This document shows positions 44,027 through 56,139 of a stretch of 64,000 nucleotides of DNA, in pieces. Position numbers and translations under genes: made by a program. This stretch comes from Campanula takesimana (lineage: Eukaryota > Streptophyta > Magnoliopsida > Asterales > Campanulaceae). Below the pieces are notes generated by a model. It had not been told where the DNA came from. It saw nothing but the letters and a program-made list of their open reading frames with translations, and searched no databases. Position 1 is the stretch's first letter. Every line of letters begins with the position of its first letter. The stretch covers positions 1,984,001-2,048,000 of the forward strand of contig JAOWBW010000131.1 in NCBI GenBank assembly GCA_026119855.1, read 5' to 3'.

Positions 44027-44629
44027 GTTGACCATTGTTTTGCCCCCTTCTTTACCCCTTTTCCATATTGGCCTTGGAAAGGATAAGTTAGCTTCCTTTG
44101 GGAATGTATCTAGCTACCGGGCATGACTTTGTGTCATGGCTCTTGTCCTTTGTGACACTTTTATGGTTATTGGTTCCGGTACCGGGGATTTCTCTTCTGC
44201 TTTAATGCTATTATGAAGATATGGATGGTTAATTATTGAAGCTGCGCAGCGATCCTTTATTTGGATGTACCGGTTTGGAAAACCTTGGCTAAGTATCCTT
44301 TGTTACGTGTTTATTTCAGTCTTATGTGCTGCATGATGAGTTAGTCGTTATTTCCAACTGGTATGGGACAGTTGGCGATAGGGAGCTTTCTCATTTGTTG
44401 TTACGTGATTTACTTGTTCAGTTATCGTTGATTTGCATGATATTATGCCATGTAGAAGCATTTAGTAACTTACTGAGATTTTATCTCACCCCGTTTCTTG
44501 TTTCAAATTGTTTTTCCTTAACCCCCCCCCCCCAGGAAAGCAAGTGGTAGCGTTGTGAGGTCCGTTGTAGCGGGAATCTTCTGAGCAGGTTGATCGTATT
44601 TGGGATAGTTGCTCTTCGGAGCCTTTATG

Positions 44630-46648
44630 TGTCGCGACCCCGGACCCCGCGGGCCCGGGACCGCGAGCTGGACGTCGACTCTAGACCAAAACTCAGAAAT
44701 ACTGAAGTTAAAAATTCCATTTAATACCAAAAGGTTAATGATCCAAAGTTTACAAAACCAAGTTTGATAAAATCCAATTACAACTATCATAAACTTCCAC
44801 AAGTTTATGCCCAACAAAATACAAATATACAAATCTTAGTGACGTCATGTTTGGTACAACTATCCCAAAATGGTTACACATTTACATAATGTAAACCAAC
44901 CTATATAAACCTTCCCCAAAAGAATGGATCCACACTCGACGTCCTCGCTCTCGTGATCAGCGAGACTAATCCTTAGCACCTGGGGGGGGGGGGGGTTAAG
45001 GAAAAACAAAGATAAAAGAAAAGGGGGTGAGATAAATCTCAATAAGTTACTAATGCAACTACATGACATGCTATGATGCAATAATCAATAAGCGATAATA
45101 AATATCACATAGCACATAGCATTTATCACATAACAGATAGCAGCGGAAATAAACACATAACAAAGGATATAGCCAAGGTTTTCCAAACCGGAACATCCAA
45201 ATAAAGGATCGCTGCGCAGCTTCAATAATCAACCAATCAACATCTTCCTCATAGCATGAAAGCCGAAGAGAAACCCCGGTACCGGAACCAATAACATAAA
45301 AGTGTCACAAGGGACAAGGACCATGACACAAAGTCATGCCCGTTAGCCAGATACATTCACAAAGGAACGCTGACTTATCCTTTCCAAGGCCAATCTGGAG
45401 AAGGGGTATAGTAAGGGCAAAACAATGGTCAACATTATAATGGACTTGGCTTTGCCATTATAATCCTTCCCATCGCCCGATGCAACAAATATGCCAGCTG
45501 GGCTTCCAATTAAATGCTAAGTAATAATAATTTAGCATGAATGAACAACTTAAGGTTCCAAAGTAGGGAACCAATCCAAGTAAATTACCACAAAGGTAAA
45601 CCATACCAAGAAGTCACCAATAAAGTGAAATATACCAACCACGCACAATTAAAGTGTTCCACAATCACAATTAACACTTAATTAATTTCCAACACAAACT
45701 TGATCACAAAGGACTCAATTCTATCACTAGAGTGTACTACAATGTTCACTAAGGTCAACTAGAAGGACACCCAGTCAATTTTCTGCGGCCGCCCAACCTT
45801 CTGGATTTCTGGAAATCGGGAAGAACAAGATGATTTCTTCCATTTTCAAACCCAAAACAAATTCAACCAAAATCAAACATTCCAACTCACATACTAATGT
45901 ACCATAACAACTAATAAGTCTAAAAGGACTCATACAACAACATTTAACAACCAAAATCAAGAATCAAACCCAACATTCAAGATTTCACCATTTTTTATCA
46001 AAACCCAAAATAAATTCCAAACAAATTCAAAACCCAACCAAACTTCAAATATAACACATCAAACATCATATAAACATGATATGAACATTTTAGCATCAAA
46101 ATGGGGGAAAAGTAACTTACTTGATAAATCTCAAAGTTGATGGATTTCAAATCTTTTTGGTTCTACGCGATCCTATCGACGATCTAAACAAGGTTCACGT
46201 TTTAAGAAATGAGAGATTATGAGAGGAAGATGAAGAAAATGATGAGAGAAGAAAGAGGAGAAAACTTACCTTTTGCAAATGAGAGAGGGAGAGAGAAATG
46301 GCTGGGAATGGGATGGAGTAGGGTGAGGGAGGTGGAGTGTATGAGGGAGAAGGAGGTGTAGGGAGAGGGTAGGAGTAATTTAAAACTTACACAAAGACCC
46401 CCTCCTCTAATACTACCCAACTCAATACTCCCCACAAACAACTAAGACCCAACAATACTACACTAACCCAAACGACCCAAATAAAATGCTAGGCATAATT
46501 ATTATGACACATAAAATGCACACATAATTATTTAAATAAATAATAATTTAAATAAATAAATAATAATTTAAATAAATAAATAAGCAAATAATTAAATAAA
46601 AATTATTTAATTACTAATAAAATAGAGCCTATATTTCGGGTCGTGACA
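44630..46648 (-). repeat. Gyp-B 3' LTR (2019 bp, internal deletion)
   Basis: TGTCGCGACC ... GGGTCGTGACA on the plus strand. Compared with the other LTR it lacks about 130-150 bp near 45772, which held three of the four GC-rich phrases; one remains at 45783-45794. G run of 14 at 44982-44995. Confidence 0.92.
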
Positions 46649-46697
46649 TTCACTCCCCCTTAAAGAAAATTCGACCCGAATTTTAACGAGACTCGCC

Positions 46698-48683
46698 TTA
46701 AACAAAAAGCCACGGAAATTTCTTCTCGATCTCATCACGAAGCTCCCACGTCGACTCCTCTATGTTATGATTCCTCCAAAGGACTCTAACCAACGCAATG
46801 CTTTTGTTTCTCAACTCTTGGACTTTGGAATCTAAGATCCGAACCGGTCGTTCCTCATACGACATATCGGGCTCAATACCCTCCGGTATCCTTGGTAACA
46901 CGTGAGACGGATCATGAACATACTTCCGAAGCATAGAAACGTGGAAAACGTTATGCAACCGGTCTAAGGATGACGGTAACGCAAGACGATACGCTAGAAG
47001 TCCAACCTTTCCCAAAATCTCAAACGGACCTATAAACCTCGGAGCCAATTTGCCTTTCTTCCCAAACCTACGAATACCCACCTTCGGAGACACTTTCAAG
47101 AATACCAAATCACCGGTCTGAAAACTAAGGTCTCGCCTTCGGTTATCTGCGTAGCTCTTATGTCGACTCTGGGCTGTCTTCAATCTATCCCGGATAACTC
47201 TAACTTTCTCAACCGAATCCCGAAGCAAATCAATACCCACGATCTTCGCTTCACCAACCTCATCCCAACAAATAGGCGATCTACACTTCCTTCCATACAA
47301 AGCCTCATACGGTGCCATCTCGATACTAGCCTGATAACTGTTGTTGTAGGAGAATTCCACTAACGGTAGGTGCGAATCCCAAGAATCGGAAAAGTCTATC
47401 GAACACGCTCGCAACATATCCTCAAGAATCTGAATAGTCCTCTCGGATTGACCGTCGGTCTGCGGATGAAAAGCCGTAATGAATCGCAAATCTGTACCCA
47501 AAGCTTCCTGAAACGCCTTCCAGAATCTAGAAGTAAACCTCGGGTCTCGATCTGACACAATGCTAACCGGAACCCCATGCAATCTAACAATCTCGTCGAT
47601 ATAAAGGGTCGCAAGCTTCTCCATCGAATATCTGATATCAATAGGCAAGAAATGGGCACTCTTGGTCAATCTATCCACTATTACCCAAACACTGTCATAC
47701 TTCCTACGGGTACGAGGCAGTCCCGTAACGAAATCCATAGTCACATGCTCCCATTTCCACTCGGGAATCTCTAATGGCTGAAGCAATCCCGCGGGTCTCT
47801 GATGCTCGGCTTTGACCTGCTGACACGTTAAACACATCGATACATACTCCGCTATTTCCCTTTTCATATTAATCCACCAAAATTGTTGCTTCAAGTCTTG
47901 ATACATCTTCGTACTACCCGGATGAATAGTATACCTCGATTTGTGACCCTCATCTAAAACTTGCCTCTTTATTCCACCAACATCGGGCACGCACAAACGA
48001 CCACGGAAAGTCAACACTCTACTCGAACTCAAGGAAAAATCCTCGAAATTCTTTTTCTTCAATTTACCCATTATTTTCACCAACTCGGGATCTTCTTTCT
48101 GAGCCTCTTTTATCCTTTGGATTAGGGTCGGAGATACCCTAATATTCGCAAAAATAGCCCCATGTCTCGATTCACGAGGAGACCAATCTCGAACATCCTC
48201 AAGCATTTTCCATTCTCGAACCATCATCGAAGCCACATAAGATTTTCTACTAATCGCATCGGCTACCACATTCGCCTTTCCCGGGTGATAAGAAATCGTG
48301 CAATCATAATCCTTCAACAATTCCATCCATCGGCGCTGACGGTTGTTCAACTCTTTCTGGGAGAAAAGGTACTTCAAACTCTTGTGATCGGTAAAAATCT
48401 CAAACTTCGCTCCATAAAGATAGTGCTTCCATTTGTGCAACGCAAAGACAATCGCGGCCAACTCCATATCATGAGTCGGGTAATTCTGTTCGCTAGGGGT
48501 CAACTTCCTCGAAGCATAAGCAATTACTTTCCCATTCTGCATCAACACACAACCCAAACCCTCTTTCGAAGCATCACTGTAAATCACTAGGCCATCGCTC
48601 CCATTAGGCAAAGTCAAGATCGGTGCGGTAGTCAACCTCTTCTTCAATTCCTCGAAACTCTTGTCACATTTCTCGGTCCACAC
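46698..48683 (-). pseudogene. Gyp-B RNase H, integrase and chromodomain-like tail, 661 codons
   Basis: Open over its length. RNase H shows VIYSDASKEGLGCVL and FTDHKSLKYL. Integrase shows HPGSTKMYQDL, CLTCQQVK, MDFVTGLP, VSDRDPRFTSRFW and HPQTDGQSERTIQ. The tail ALVRVLWRNHNIEESTWE is chromodomain-like. It is separated from the reverse transcriptase part by a one-base frameshift near 48690, so it is not translated as part of an intact polyprotein. Confidence 0.92.
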
Positions 48684-49894
48684 AAACGGAACATTCTTCC
48701 GGTCAACTGAGTCATCGGAGTAGCAATCCTCGAAAACCCTTCAATAAATCTTCGGTAATAACCGGCTAAACCAAGAAAGCTTCTAATCTCTGTCACTGAT
48801 TCGGGTCTCTTCCAATCCACTATAGCCTCTATCTTTGACGGATCCACAGAAATCCCATCTTTAGAAATCACATGACCCAGAAATGACACCTTCTCGAGCC
48901 AAAATTCGCATTTACTGAACTTCGCAAATAATTTCTCCCTCGCAAGAACGGATAAAACTGTCCTCAAATGTTGTTCATGCTCCTCTCGAGATTTCGAATA
49001 AACAAGAATGTCGTCGATGAAAACCACCACGAACGAATCAAGATAAGGATGGAAAACTCGGTTCATCAAATCCATAAACACGGCCGGCGCGTTAGTCAAC
49101 CCAAACGGCATAACCAAGAACTCATAATGACCGTACCGAGTGCGAAAAGCAGTCTTCGGAATATCCTCCGATCGAACCTTCAACTGATGGTACCCACTCC
49201 TCAAATCAAGTTTAGAGAAAACCACTGACCCTTGAAGCTGATCAAACAAATCATCAATGTGCGGTAGAGGATACTTGTTCTTCACCGTAACCTGATTCAA
49301 CTTCCGGTAATCGATGCACAATCTCAACGAACCATCTTTCTTCCGCACAAACAAAATCGGTGCTCCCCACGGGGAAACACTAGGGCGGATAAACCCTCTA
49401 TCAAGCAACTCTTGCAACTGAACCTTTAACTCTTTCAACTCTGCGGTAGCTAACCTATAAGGTGCTTTCGAAATTGGAGCCGTACCCGGCAAAAGATATA
49501 TACAAAACTCAATCTCACGATCGGGAGGCATATCATACTCGGTAGAGAAAACATCGGGAAATTCCCGAACTACCCGAACACTATCAAAACTAGGGGATTC
49601 TTTCCTAGTATTAAGAACACTAGCCAAATACCCCTCACAACCACTATGCAATAATTTTCGCGCTTTCATAAAAGAAATTAAGCGAACCTTTCTACTTAGA
49701 GGACTAGCCTCAAACACAAATTTAGGCACATCGGGAATAGAAAAAGTAACAGTTTTCTTACGGTAATCAACAGAAGCATGAAACTTGCTCAACCAATCCA
49801 TACCCAATATGACATCAAAGTCTTGGATAGGAAGAACCACCAATCCGCACAAAGGACACGACCACAAATAACCGCACAAAGGACACGACCACAA
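48644..49894 (-). pseudogene. Gyp-B reverse transcriptase frame
   Basis: Reads LVVLPIQDFDVILGMDW (end of protease region) and then a full reverse transcriptase with YPLPHIDDLFDQL, FSKLDLRSGYHQ and FIDDILVYS. The first residues come from a 27-bp direct repeat (49845-49898). A frameshift at its end leads into the RNase H frame. Confidence 0.92.
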
Positions 49895-50130
49895 ATAACC
49901 ACATCACAAGCACGAAAGACTCGATCGGAAATCAAGCATTCTCCTATGGGGGTCGACACCTCTAGCACGTACGGTAAAGACTCGAATGCAGCATTTAACA
50001 TGGAAGCAAATTGCACAGAAATGTATGAATGAGATGATCCTGGATCTACTAACGCTCGTGCGCTCACATTAGACACAGAAACAATACCTCCAATAACGGA
50101 TGGATCATCGGTAGCTTGTTGTTGATTCAT
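49789..50130 (-). pseudogene. Gyp-B protease region
   Basis: Contains VDPGSSHSYISVQFA with an intact catalytic Asp. A one-base deletion near 49845 switches the frame. A 27-bp unit (from 49845 and again from 49872) is duplicated in tandem; it adds nine codons but does not itself change frame. Confidence 0.9.
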
Positions 50131-50289
50131 GGCATAAACTTTCCCTTGAACTTTGGGCTTCCCGGTAACATCCCTTTTCTGACCTTGATTAACACTAACC
50201 CCTGACCCGGATGACTGTCCTCGGTGCCTCGTTCATTCCCTCGCAAAATGCCCCATTTCACCATAATTGGTACACTTGCCTTGCTTTTT

Positions 50290-51192
50290 CTAACACCTAT
50301 CCTCCGCATGGCCTACCTTTTGACAAAAGGTACAAGGCTTCCTAATTTGGCTCCCTTGGTTCCCGGAAGTGGTACCCGGGTTCCTTGGGATCGGTTGCCC
50401 TCGGGACTGAGATTGTCCCCCAAAGTTACCTCGGTTATCTGAACGGTGTTGTGGCTTGCTTTGCCCTCCCAGCTTGCTCGGGTTAGCTACCTCGGTCTTC
50501 CTTTTATGCTCCCAAATATCTTGCTCTATCAAATAGGCTCGGTCCACCGCATCTTGGAATGTCACTATCCGTTGAGCAATCAGTTGAGTACGGATGGAGG
50601 TCTTCAATCCCCGAATAAATCTCATAGCCTTTTGTACCTCGGTCCTCACCAAATAGTCGCAATACCGGGCTAATTCTATGAACTTAGCCGAGTATTGTGC
50701 TATAGACAACACACCTTGCTCCAGGTTGAGTAGCTCGATCTCCTTTCGGTTTTGATCAACAACCGGAATGAAATGCTCCTTGAACTTGCGCACAAACAAC
50801 TCCCACGCATACACCGTGTGAGTATCATCCCAAGTAGCTTTAACACCCTTCCACCAATGCTCGGCGGCTCCCACAAGCTTGTAAGCCGCAAACAGGACCT
50901 TGTCCTCATCTGAACACCCAAACACATCATAAATCTTCTCCATAGACTCAATCCACAACTCAGCTTTCCTTACATCGGGCTCCCCATTGAATTCAACCGG
51001 TTTCAACTTCAGAAATTGCTCCAATCCATAGCGGGGTGGAGCTTGTTCTACCCTCGGACCTTGATCATGTATGGCCTTCATGGCCGCCTCGAACATGCCT
51101 TGAAACATGGCACGTGCTTCTTCTCTTGTATCACTCTGATTCTGTGACCCACTAGTACCTTCTCTGTTTCTTCTTCCCGACATTGAGAACAA
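50290..51192 (-). pseudogene. Gyp-B gag, 300 codons, premature stop
   Basis: Starts MFSMSGRRNREG, with gag text REEARAMFQGMFEAAMKAI, PPRYGLEQFLKLKPVEF, GAAEHWWKGVKATW and FKEHFIPVVDQ. First zinc knuckle CTFCQKVGHAEDRC, then a TAG stop. The second knuckle lies beyond it and is damaged (NYGEMGHFA, missing a Cys). The ATG is the first after the leader. Confidence 0.92.
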
Positions 51193-51290
51193 TTACCTGC
51201 ATAAAACATCAACCGTTAATCACTCCGCACACTACTACCCACCTAGGTCATACTAATCCACCTAGACTTATACATAGAGCTAATGCCATA

Positions 51291-51302
51291 GCTCTGATAC
51301 CA
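51291..51302 (-). other. Gyp-B primer binding site (tRNA-iMet)
   Basis: The minus strand reads TGGTATCAGAGC, two bases from the 5' LTR. Confidence 0.95.
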
Positions 51303-51304
51303 AC

Positions 51305-53448
51305 TGTCGCGACCCCGGACCCCGCGGGCCCGGGACCGCGAGCTGGACGTCGACTCTAGACCAAAACTCAGAAATACTGAAGTTAAAAATTCCATTTAAT
51401 ACCAAAAGGTTAATGATCCAAAGTTTACAAAACCAAGTTGATAAAATCCAATTACAACTATCATAAACTTCCACAAGTTTATGCCCAACAAAATACAAAT
51501 ATACAAATCTTAGTGACGTCATGTTTGGTACAACTATCCCAAAATGGTTACACATTTACATAATGTAAACCAACCTATATAAACCTTCCCCAAAAGAATG
51601 GATCCACACTCGACGTCCTCGCTCTCGTGATCAGCGAGACTAATCCTTAGCACCTGGGGGGGGGGGGGTTAAGGAAAAACAAAGATAAAAGAAAAGGGGG
51701 TGAGATAAATCTCAATAAGTTACTAATGCAACTACATGACATGCTATGATGCAATAAGCAATAAGCGATAATAAATATCACATAGCACATAGCATTTATC
51801 ACATAACAGATAGCAGCGGAAATAAACACATAACAAAGGATATAGCCAAGGTTTTCCAAACCGGAACATCCAAATAAAGGATCGCTGCGCAGCTTCAATA
51901 ATCAATCAATCAACATCTTCCTCATAGCATGAAAGCCGAAGAGAAACCCCGGTACCGGAACCAATAACATAAAAGTGTCACAAGGGACAAGGACCATGAC
52001 ACAAAGTCATGCCCGTTAGCCAGATACATTCACAAAGGAACGCTGACTTATCCTTTCCAAGGCCAATCTGGAGAAGGGGTATAGTAAGGGCAAAACAATG
52101 GTCAACATTATAATGGACTTGGCTTTGCCATTATAATCCTTCCATCGCCCGATGCAACAAATATGCCAGCTGGGCTTCCAATTAAATGCTAAGTAATAAT
52201 AATTTAGCATGAATGAACAACTTAAGGTTCCAAAGTAGGGAACCAATCCAAGTAAATTACCACAAAGGTAAACCATACCAAGAAGTCACCAATAAAGTGA
52301 AATATACCAACCACGCACAATTAAAGTGTTCCACAATCACAATTAACACTTAATTAATTTCCAACACAAACTTGATCACAAAGACTCAATTCTATCACTA
52401 GAGTGTACTACAATGTTCACTAAGGTCAACTAGAAGGACACCCAAGACTTGGACCAAAACGTATTCTTCAACTACAAAGATTAACAAAATGTTAATTTTC
52501 AGAGAACTGTGCGGCCGCCCAGAAGGGACTGTGCGGTCGCCCAAAATCCTTCAAACCAAGAACACAAAGCTTTCAGAATGTTGTGCGGTCGCCCAGGCAA
52601 TTTTGTGCGGCGCCCAACCTTCTGGATTTCTGGAAATCGGGAAGAACAAGATGATTTCTTCCATTTTCAAACCCAAAACACATTCAACCAAAATCAAACA
52701 TTCCAACTCACATACTAATGTACCATAACAACTAATAAGTCTAAAAGGACTCATACAACAACATTAACAACCAAAATCAAGAATCAAACCCAACATTCAA
52801 GATTTCACCATTTTTGATCAAAACCCAAAATAAATTCCAAACAAATTCAAAACCCAACCAAACTTCAAATATAACACATCAAACATCATATAAACATGGT
52901 ATGAACATTTTAGCATCAAAATGGGGGAAAAGTAACTTACTTGATAAATCTCAAAGTTGATGGATTTCAAATCTTTTTGGTTCTACGCGATCCTATCGAC
53001 GATCTAAACAAGGTTCACGTTTTAAAGAAATGAAGATTATGAGAGGAAGATGAAGAAAATGATGAGAGAAGAAAGAGGAGAAAACTTACCTTTTGCAAAT
53101 GAGAGAGGGAGAGAGAAATGGCTGGGAATGGGATGGAGTAGGGTGAGGGAGGTGGAGTGTATGAGGGAGAAGGAGGTGTAGGCAGAGGGTAGGAGTAATT
53201 TAAAACTTACACAAAGACCCCCTCCTCTAATACTACCCAACTCAATACTCCCCACAAACAACTAAGACCCAACAATACTACACTAACCCAAACGACCCAA
53301 ATAAAATGCTAGGCATAATTATTATGACACATAAAATGCACACATAATTATTTAAATAAATAATAATTTAAATAAATAAATAAGCAAATAATTAAATAAA
53401 AATTATTTAATTACTAATAAAATAGAGCCTATATTTCGGGTCGTGACA
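51305..53448 (-). repeat. Gyp-B 5' LTR (2144 bp)
   Basis: Full-length copy. GC-rich phrases GTGCGGTCGCCC-type at 52509, 52531, 52583 and 52605. Hairpin at 52107-52137. G run of 13 at 51656-51668. CT/GA-rich stretch and splice-like signals near 52950-53110 (minus strand). Confidence 0.93.
52107..52137 (-). promoter_or_regulatory. LTR hairpin of Gyp-B
   Basis: ATTATAATGG (52107-52116) and CCATTATAAT (52128-52137), 11-nt loop, identical to Gyp-C although the LTRs differ elsewhere. The other LTR has it near 45446-45476. Confidence 0.7.
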
Positions 53449-53453
53449 TTATG

Positions 53454-53700
53454 TACTTTATTGTGGGTTCGTAGTCGTTCAGTGTTTTGTATATACGGTT
53501 GTACTTTGGGTATTTTTGTTAATAGTTGTTCTTGCTTCCGCATTTGTTTCTAGTCTCCGAGTTATAATCTCGTTGAGGTGTTGTTTGATGGTATTGGTTT
53601 ATAGTTGAATTCACGCGCCCGGTTTGGTATATTACATTTTGGAGATGTATATTATGTAAATTTTATATTTATGGATTTTTAAGATTTCCGGGGCGTGGCA
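53454..53700 (+). repeat. Gyp-C 5' LTR, last part
   Basis: Continues the Gyp-C LTR after the inserted Gyp-B and ends GGGGCGTGGCA at 53700. The 3' copy ends GGGGCGTGACA, so one terminal base differs. Confidence 0.9.
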
Positions 53701-53702
53701 GT

Positions 53703-53714
53703 TGGTATCAGAGC
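53703..53714 (+). other. Gyp-C primer binding site (tRNA-iMet)
   Basis: TGGTATCAGAGC, two bases after the 5' LTR. Confidence 0.95.
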
Positions 53715-56139
53715 AATGGTTTTAGATCTTGAAGGAGAATAAGAACTCTGATATTGAATAGGTTTCAATACTTGGGTGTTATAACTTTGAACGGTTTAGA
53801 AACTAAGTTTTCTTGGAAGATAAGGTTAAGGTAGAAGTTGGTTGAGTTATAAGTCGTGATATTGACGTCGAGTGTTCCTTCTCTTGTGGTATATCAAGTA
53901 TAGGATTGGTGTCAATAGTGTTGGTTCCATTGGGATTAGTGGTTTGAGAATAGAGAGTGCGAGTCTTTGAGGACTTAGGAGTTTATATTTTGTAGAGTGT
54001 ATAATGTTTCGTGCGATGTACGCATGTTGGTCCTCATTCCGTGAATTATGAGGAATATTCTCGGATATGAGACTTCGGGATTGTTACGAGTATACATAAG
54101 AAACCCGGGAGAATTATGAGCGATAGCACTCTATAAGATATAAGTGGATTTAGTTGTGTCACCTATTCGGGTTATTGATGTGATAAGTGGTGTGGTTTAG
54201 CTTTCGTGTGTTACGAATTTCTTGTGTGCCATCGATGGGTGGTGAATATTTCTATATTAGTATGTTTGACTTGGTTTAGGATCATACTAAGTATATATAA
54301 TGTTCAGGTTCTATCTTGAAAGTCAGAAAGTCTTTATTATAAGGTGGTGCTGGGAATTTAGCTTGTTCTGTTTGCAATATTAATTTTGAAGTCTTGGGTA
54401 TAATTTATATTGAGTACAATATGTCGCTTGACCGATAGAGAACTTGGGTTATATGATGAGTTAATATAAGCTACAATACGGATGGGTGAATCAGTGAGCA
54501 TATAGTATCGGTTGGGTTAAAAGAGTTAAAGATTCAATTTGTAAATTTCTTGATAGGAGTTTTTCTTTACTTTTAGTACATCTAAGTGAGTGCATCGGAA
54601 TTGTTTAGTATGAGGAAATACTTAATTTATTATGGGTCATAATAAAAAGTTGAGTTATGATACTTTTGGAATCATTTTAGTACATGACTGGAGTTGAGTT
54701 AAAGCAAAATGAGTTATGAGTATATGGTGGGAGTTATAATCATCAATGATGGTAAGCACGTTAAGTTTAAAGGTCTAGACATATTTTGAGAAAGTAAGAA
54801 ATTCTCGAGCAATATTAAAGGCATTTTCGGGTTTTAGTTAAACAGTTGTCACTTGGTTCTGAATCTTTTCTTAGTGGCGTTCTCGTTTGGATTAAGGATT
54901 TGTAAAGGAAGTTGAGTATAGATACTTTGGCATATTAAAGGATACTATGATTCTGTATTGGGACGGAGTAGTTTATTTAATATTTCGGATTATTAGTGAT
55001 CATTTGTAATATCTTTTAGAGTTGTAAGTTGTAATATATTGATATTTATGAAAATAAAGATTGTGAAAAGTTCGGATCGTTACAGTTGCTACTTTAATGG
55101 TAATCCTTAGAGATATAGTCACGCGGTGAACATTTGAAGGATGAGAAATTTCTTTAGCTTTTCATAGTTTAAGAAGTTGTGTAAGCTCGAAATTGTTTAA
55201 TGTTTTGAATTTCTGGGAAGTAATATTAAGTATGCGATTTTCTAATGGAAGTGTCTTTGCGGTATAATTAAGGTTGTGAATAAGACGAGTTTGTAGTATC
55301 TCGAGAATTGTGTTTAGGAGTAATCTGGATTCTGCGATTTTTGGGCGATAAAGTATTTGCATATATTTTGAGGATTAACGTTTGATACGTGGAGCTATCT
55401 GTGACTTGGAATTGGTTGTGATTTTAGTGGTTTTACCTTAGCGGGTTATATTATATTTTATTTTGGGACCAAGTTGAAACGTTATGATATCGGACTATCA
55501 AAAGTTGATGGATATATTTCCTTAGAAAACTAAGTATGAGGTAATGCTAGTAGTTGAGGAATTCAAAGGTTATGACTGTATTATGTTTTATCTTATAAGG
55601 AAAGTGAATGTGGTAGTGGAATCTCATTTGATCGGATAGTTGATGACGGTAAATTTTTGAGTATATCATTAAGTCATTGGGTGACAATAATCGTTAGCCC
55701 TATTCCTTCTCTTATTTGTTCGGGTAGTAGTATGATTACTTGGGATGATGTCTAGATCGTCAATGCGTACGGGTGAACCCGAAAAGTAAAACTTATGGAT
55801 GTTGATGATTTAAAGGTTGATGGAGAGCGTGATGCTAATCAGGATCGAATCAGGTATGTCTTAGAATTGGTGAACAAGTGATAGTCTTGAGAATCTGAAA
55901 TTCGGGATGAAAGAGGAAGTTAACTTTAGAATGTTTGATACGAGTATACTTGAGATGCGTATGTGTTCAAATGTGTCGGTTTATTTGAGTCGTGGGGACG
56001 ATGTATGATATATTTAATTGGTACTTGGTAGAGGTTATGAGTGCTTTATGCGAATTGATATTTTGTCACCTTATTATGACCGCGCATTGTGATTTTGATG
56101 AGTGAATTCGCGGGCGAATTCTTTTTAAGGAGGGTAGAT
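53715..56139 (+). pseudogene. Gyp-C interior: decayed gag-pol relic
   Basis: No open frame of note. Traces of gypsy pol survive at nucleotide level. Near 54415-54450 is text like the Gyp-A ATGCCTCCTGACCGGGAAATCG block. Near 54510-54555 is AGAGTTAAAGATTCAATTTG, which matches the Gyp-A stretch before the reverse transcriptase. Near 55565-55640 is the RNase H end block. It is far shorter than a normal interior (about 4.5 kb), so much is deleted. The polypurine tract AAGGAGGG lies at 56127-56134. Confidence 0.75.

Larger units (their letters stand above)
41784..44629 (+). repeat. Gyp-C 5' LTR, first part
   Basis: TGTAACGACCCG start. Splice-like signals: donor 42127, exon 42212-42274, donor 42275, acceptor ending 44535 after a run of 12 C. 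GC-rich phrases at 42615-42723. Hairpin at 43996-44026. Interrupted at TTATG by the complete Gyp-B; the last 247 bp (53454-53700) follow that element. Confidence 0.9.
44630..53448 (-). mobile_element. Gyp-B: complete Tekay-like gypsy element
   Basis: Minus strand. 5' LTR 53448-51305, primer site 51302-51291, gag 51192-50290, pol about 50130-46698, 3' LTR 46648-44630. Perfect TTATG duplication (44625-44629, 53449-53453). It is inserted in the 5' LTR of Gyp-C. LTRs are nearly identical apart from one deletion, so the insertion is recent, yet the coding region has a stop and two frameshifts. Confidence 0.95.
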
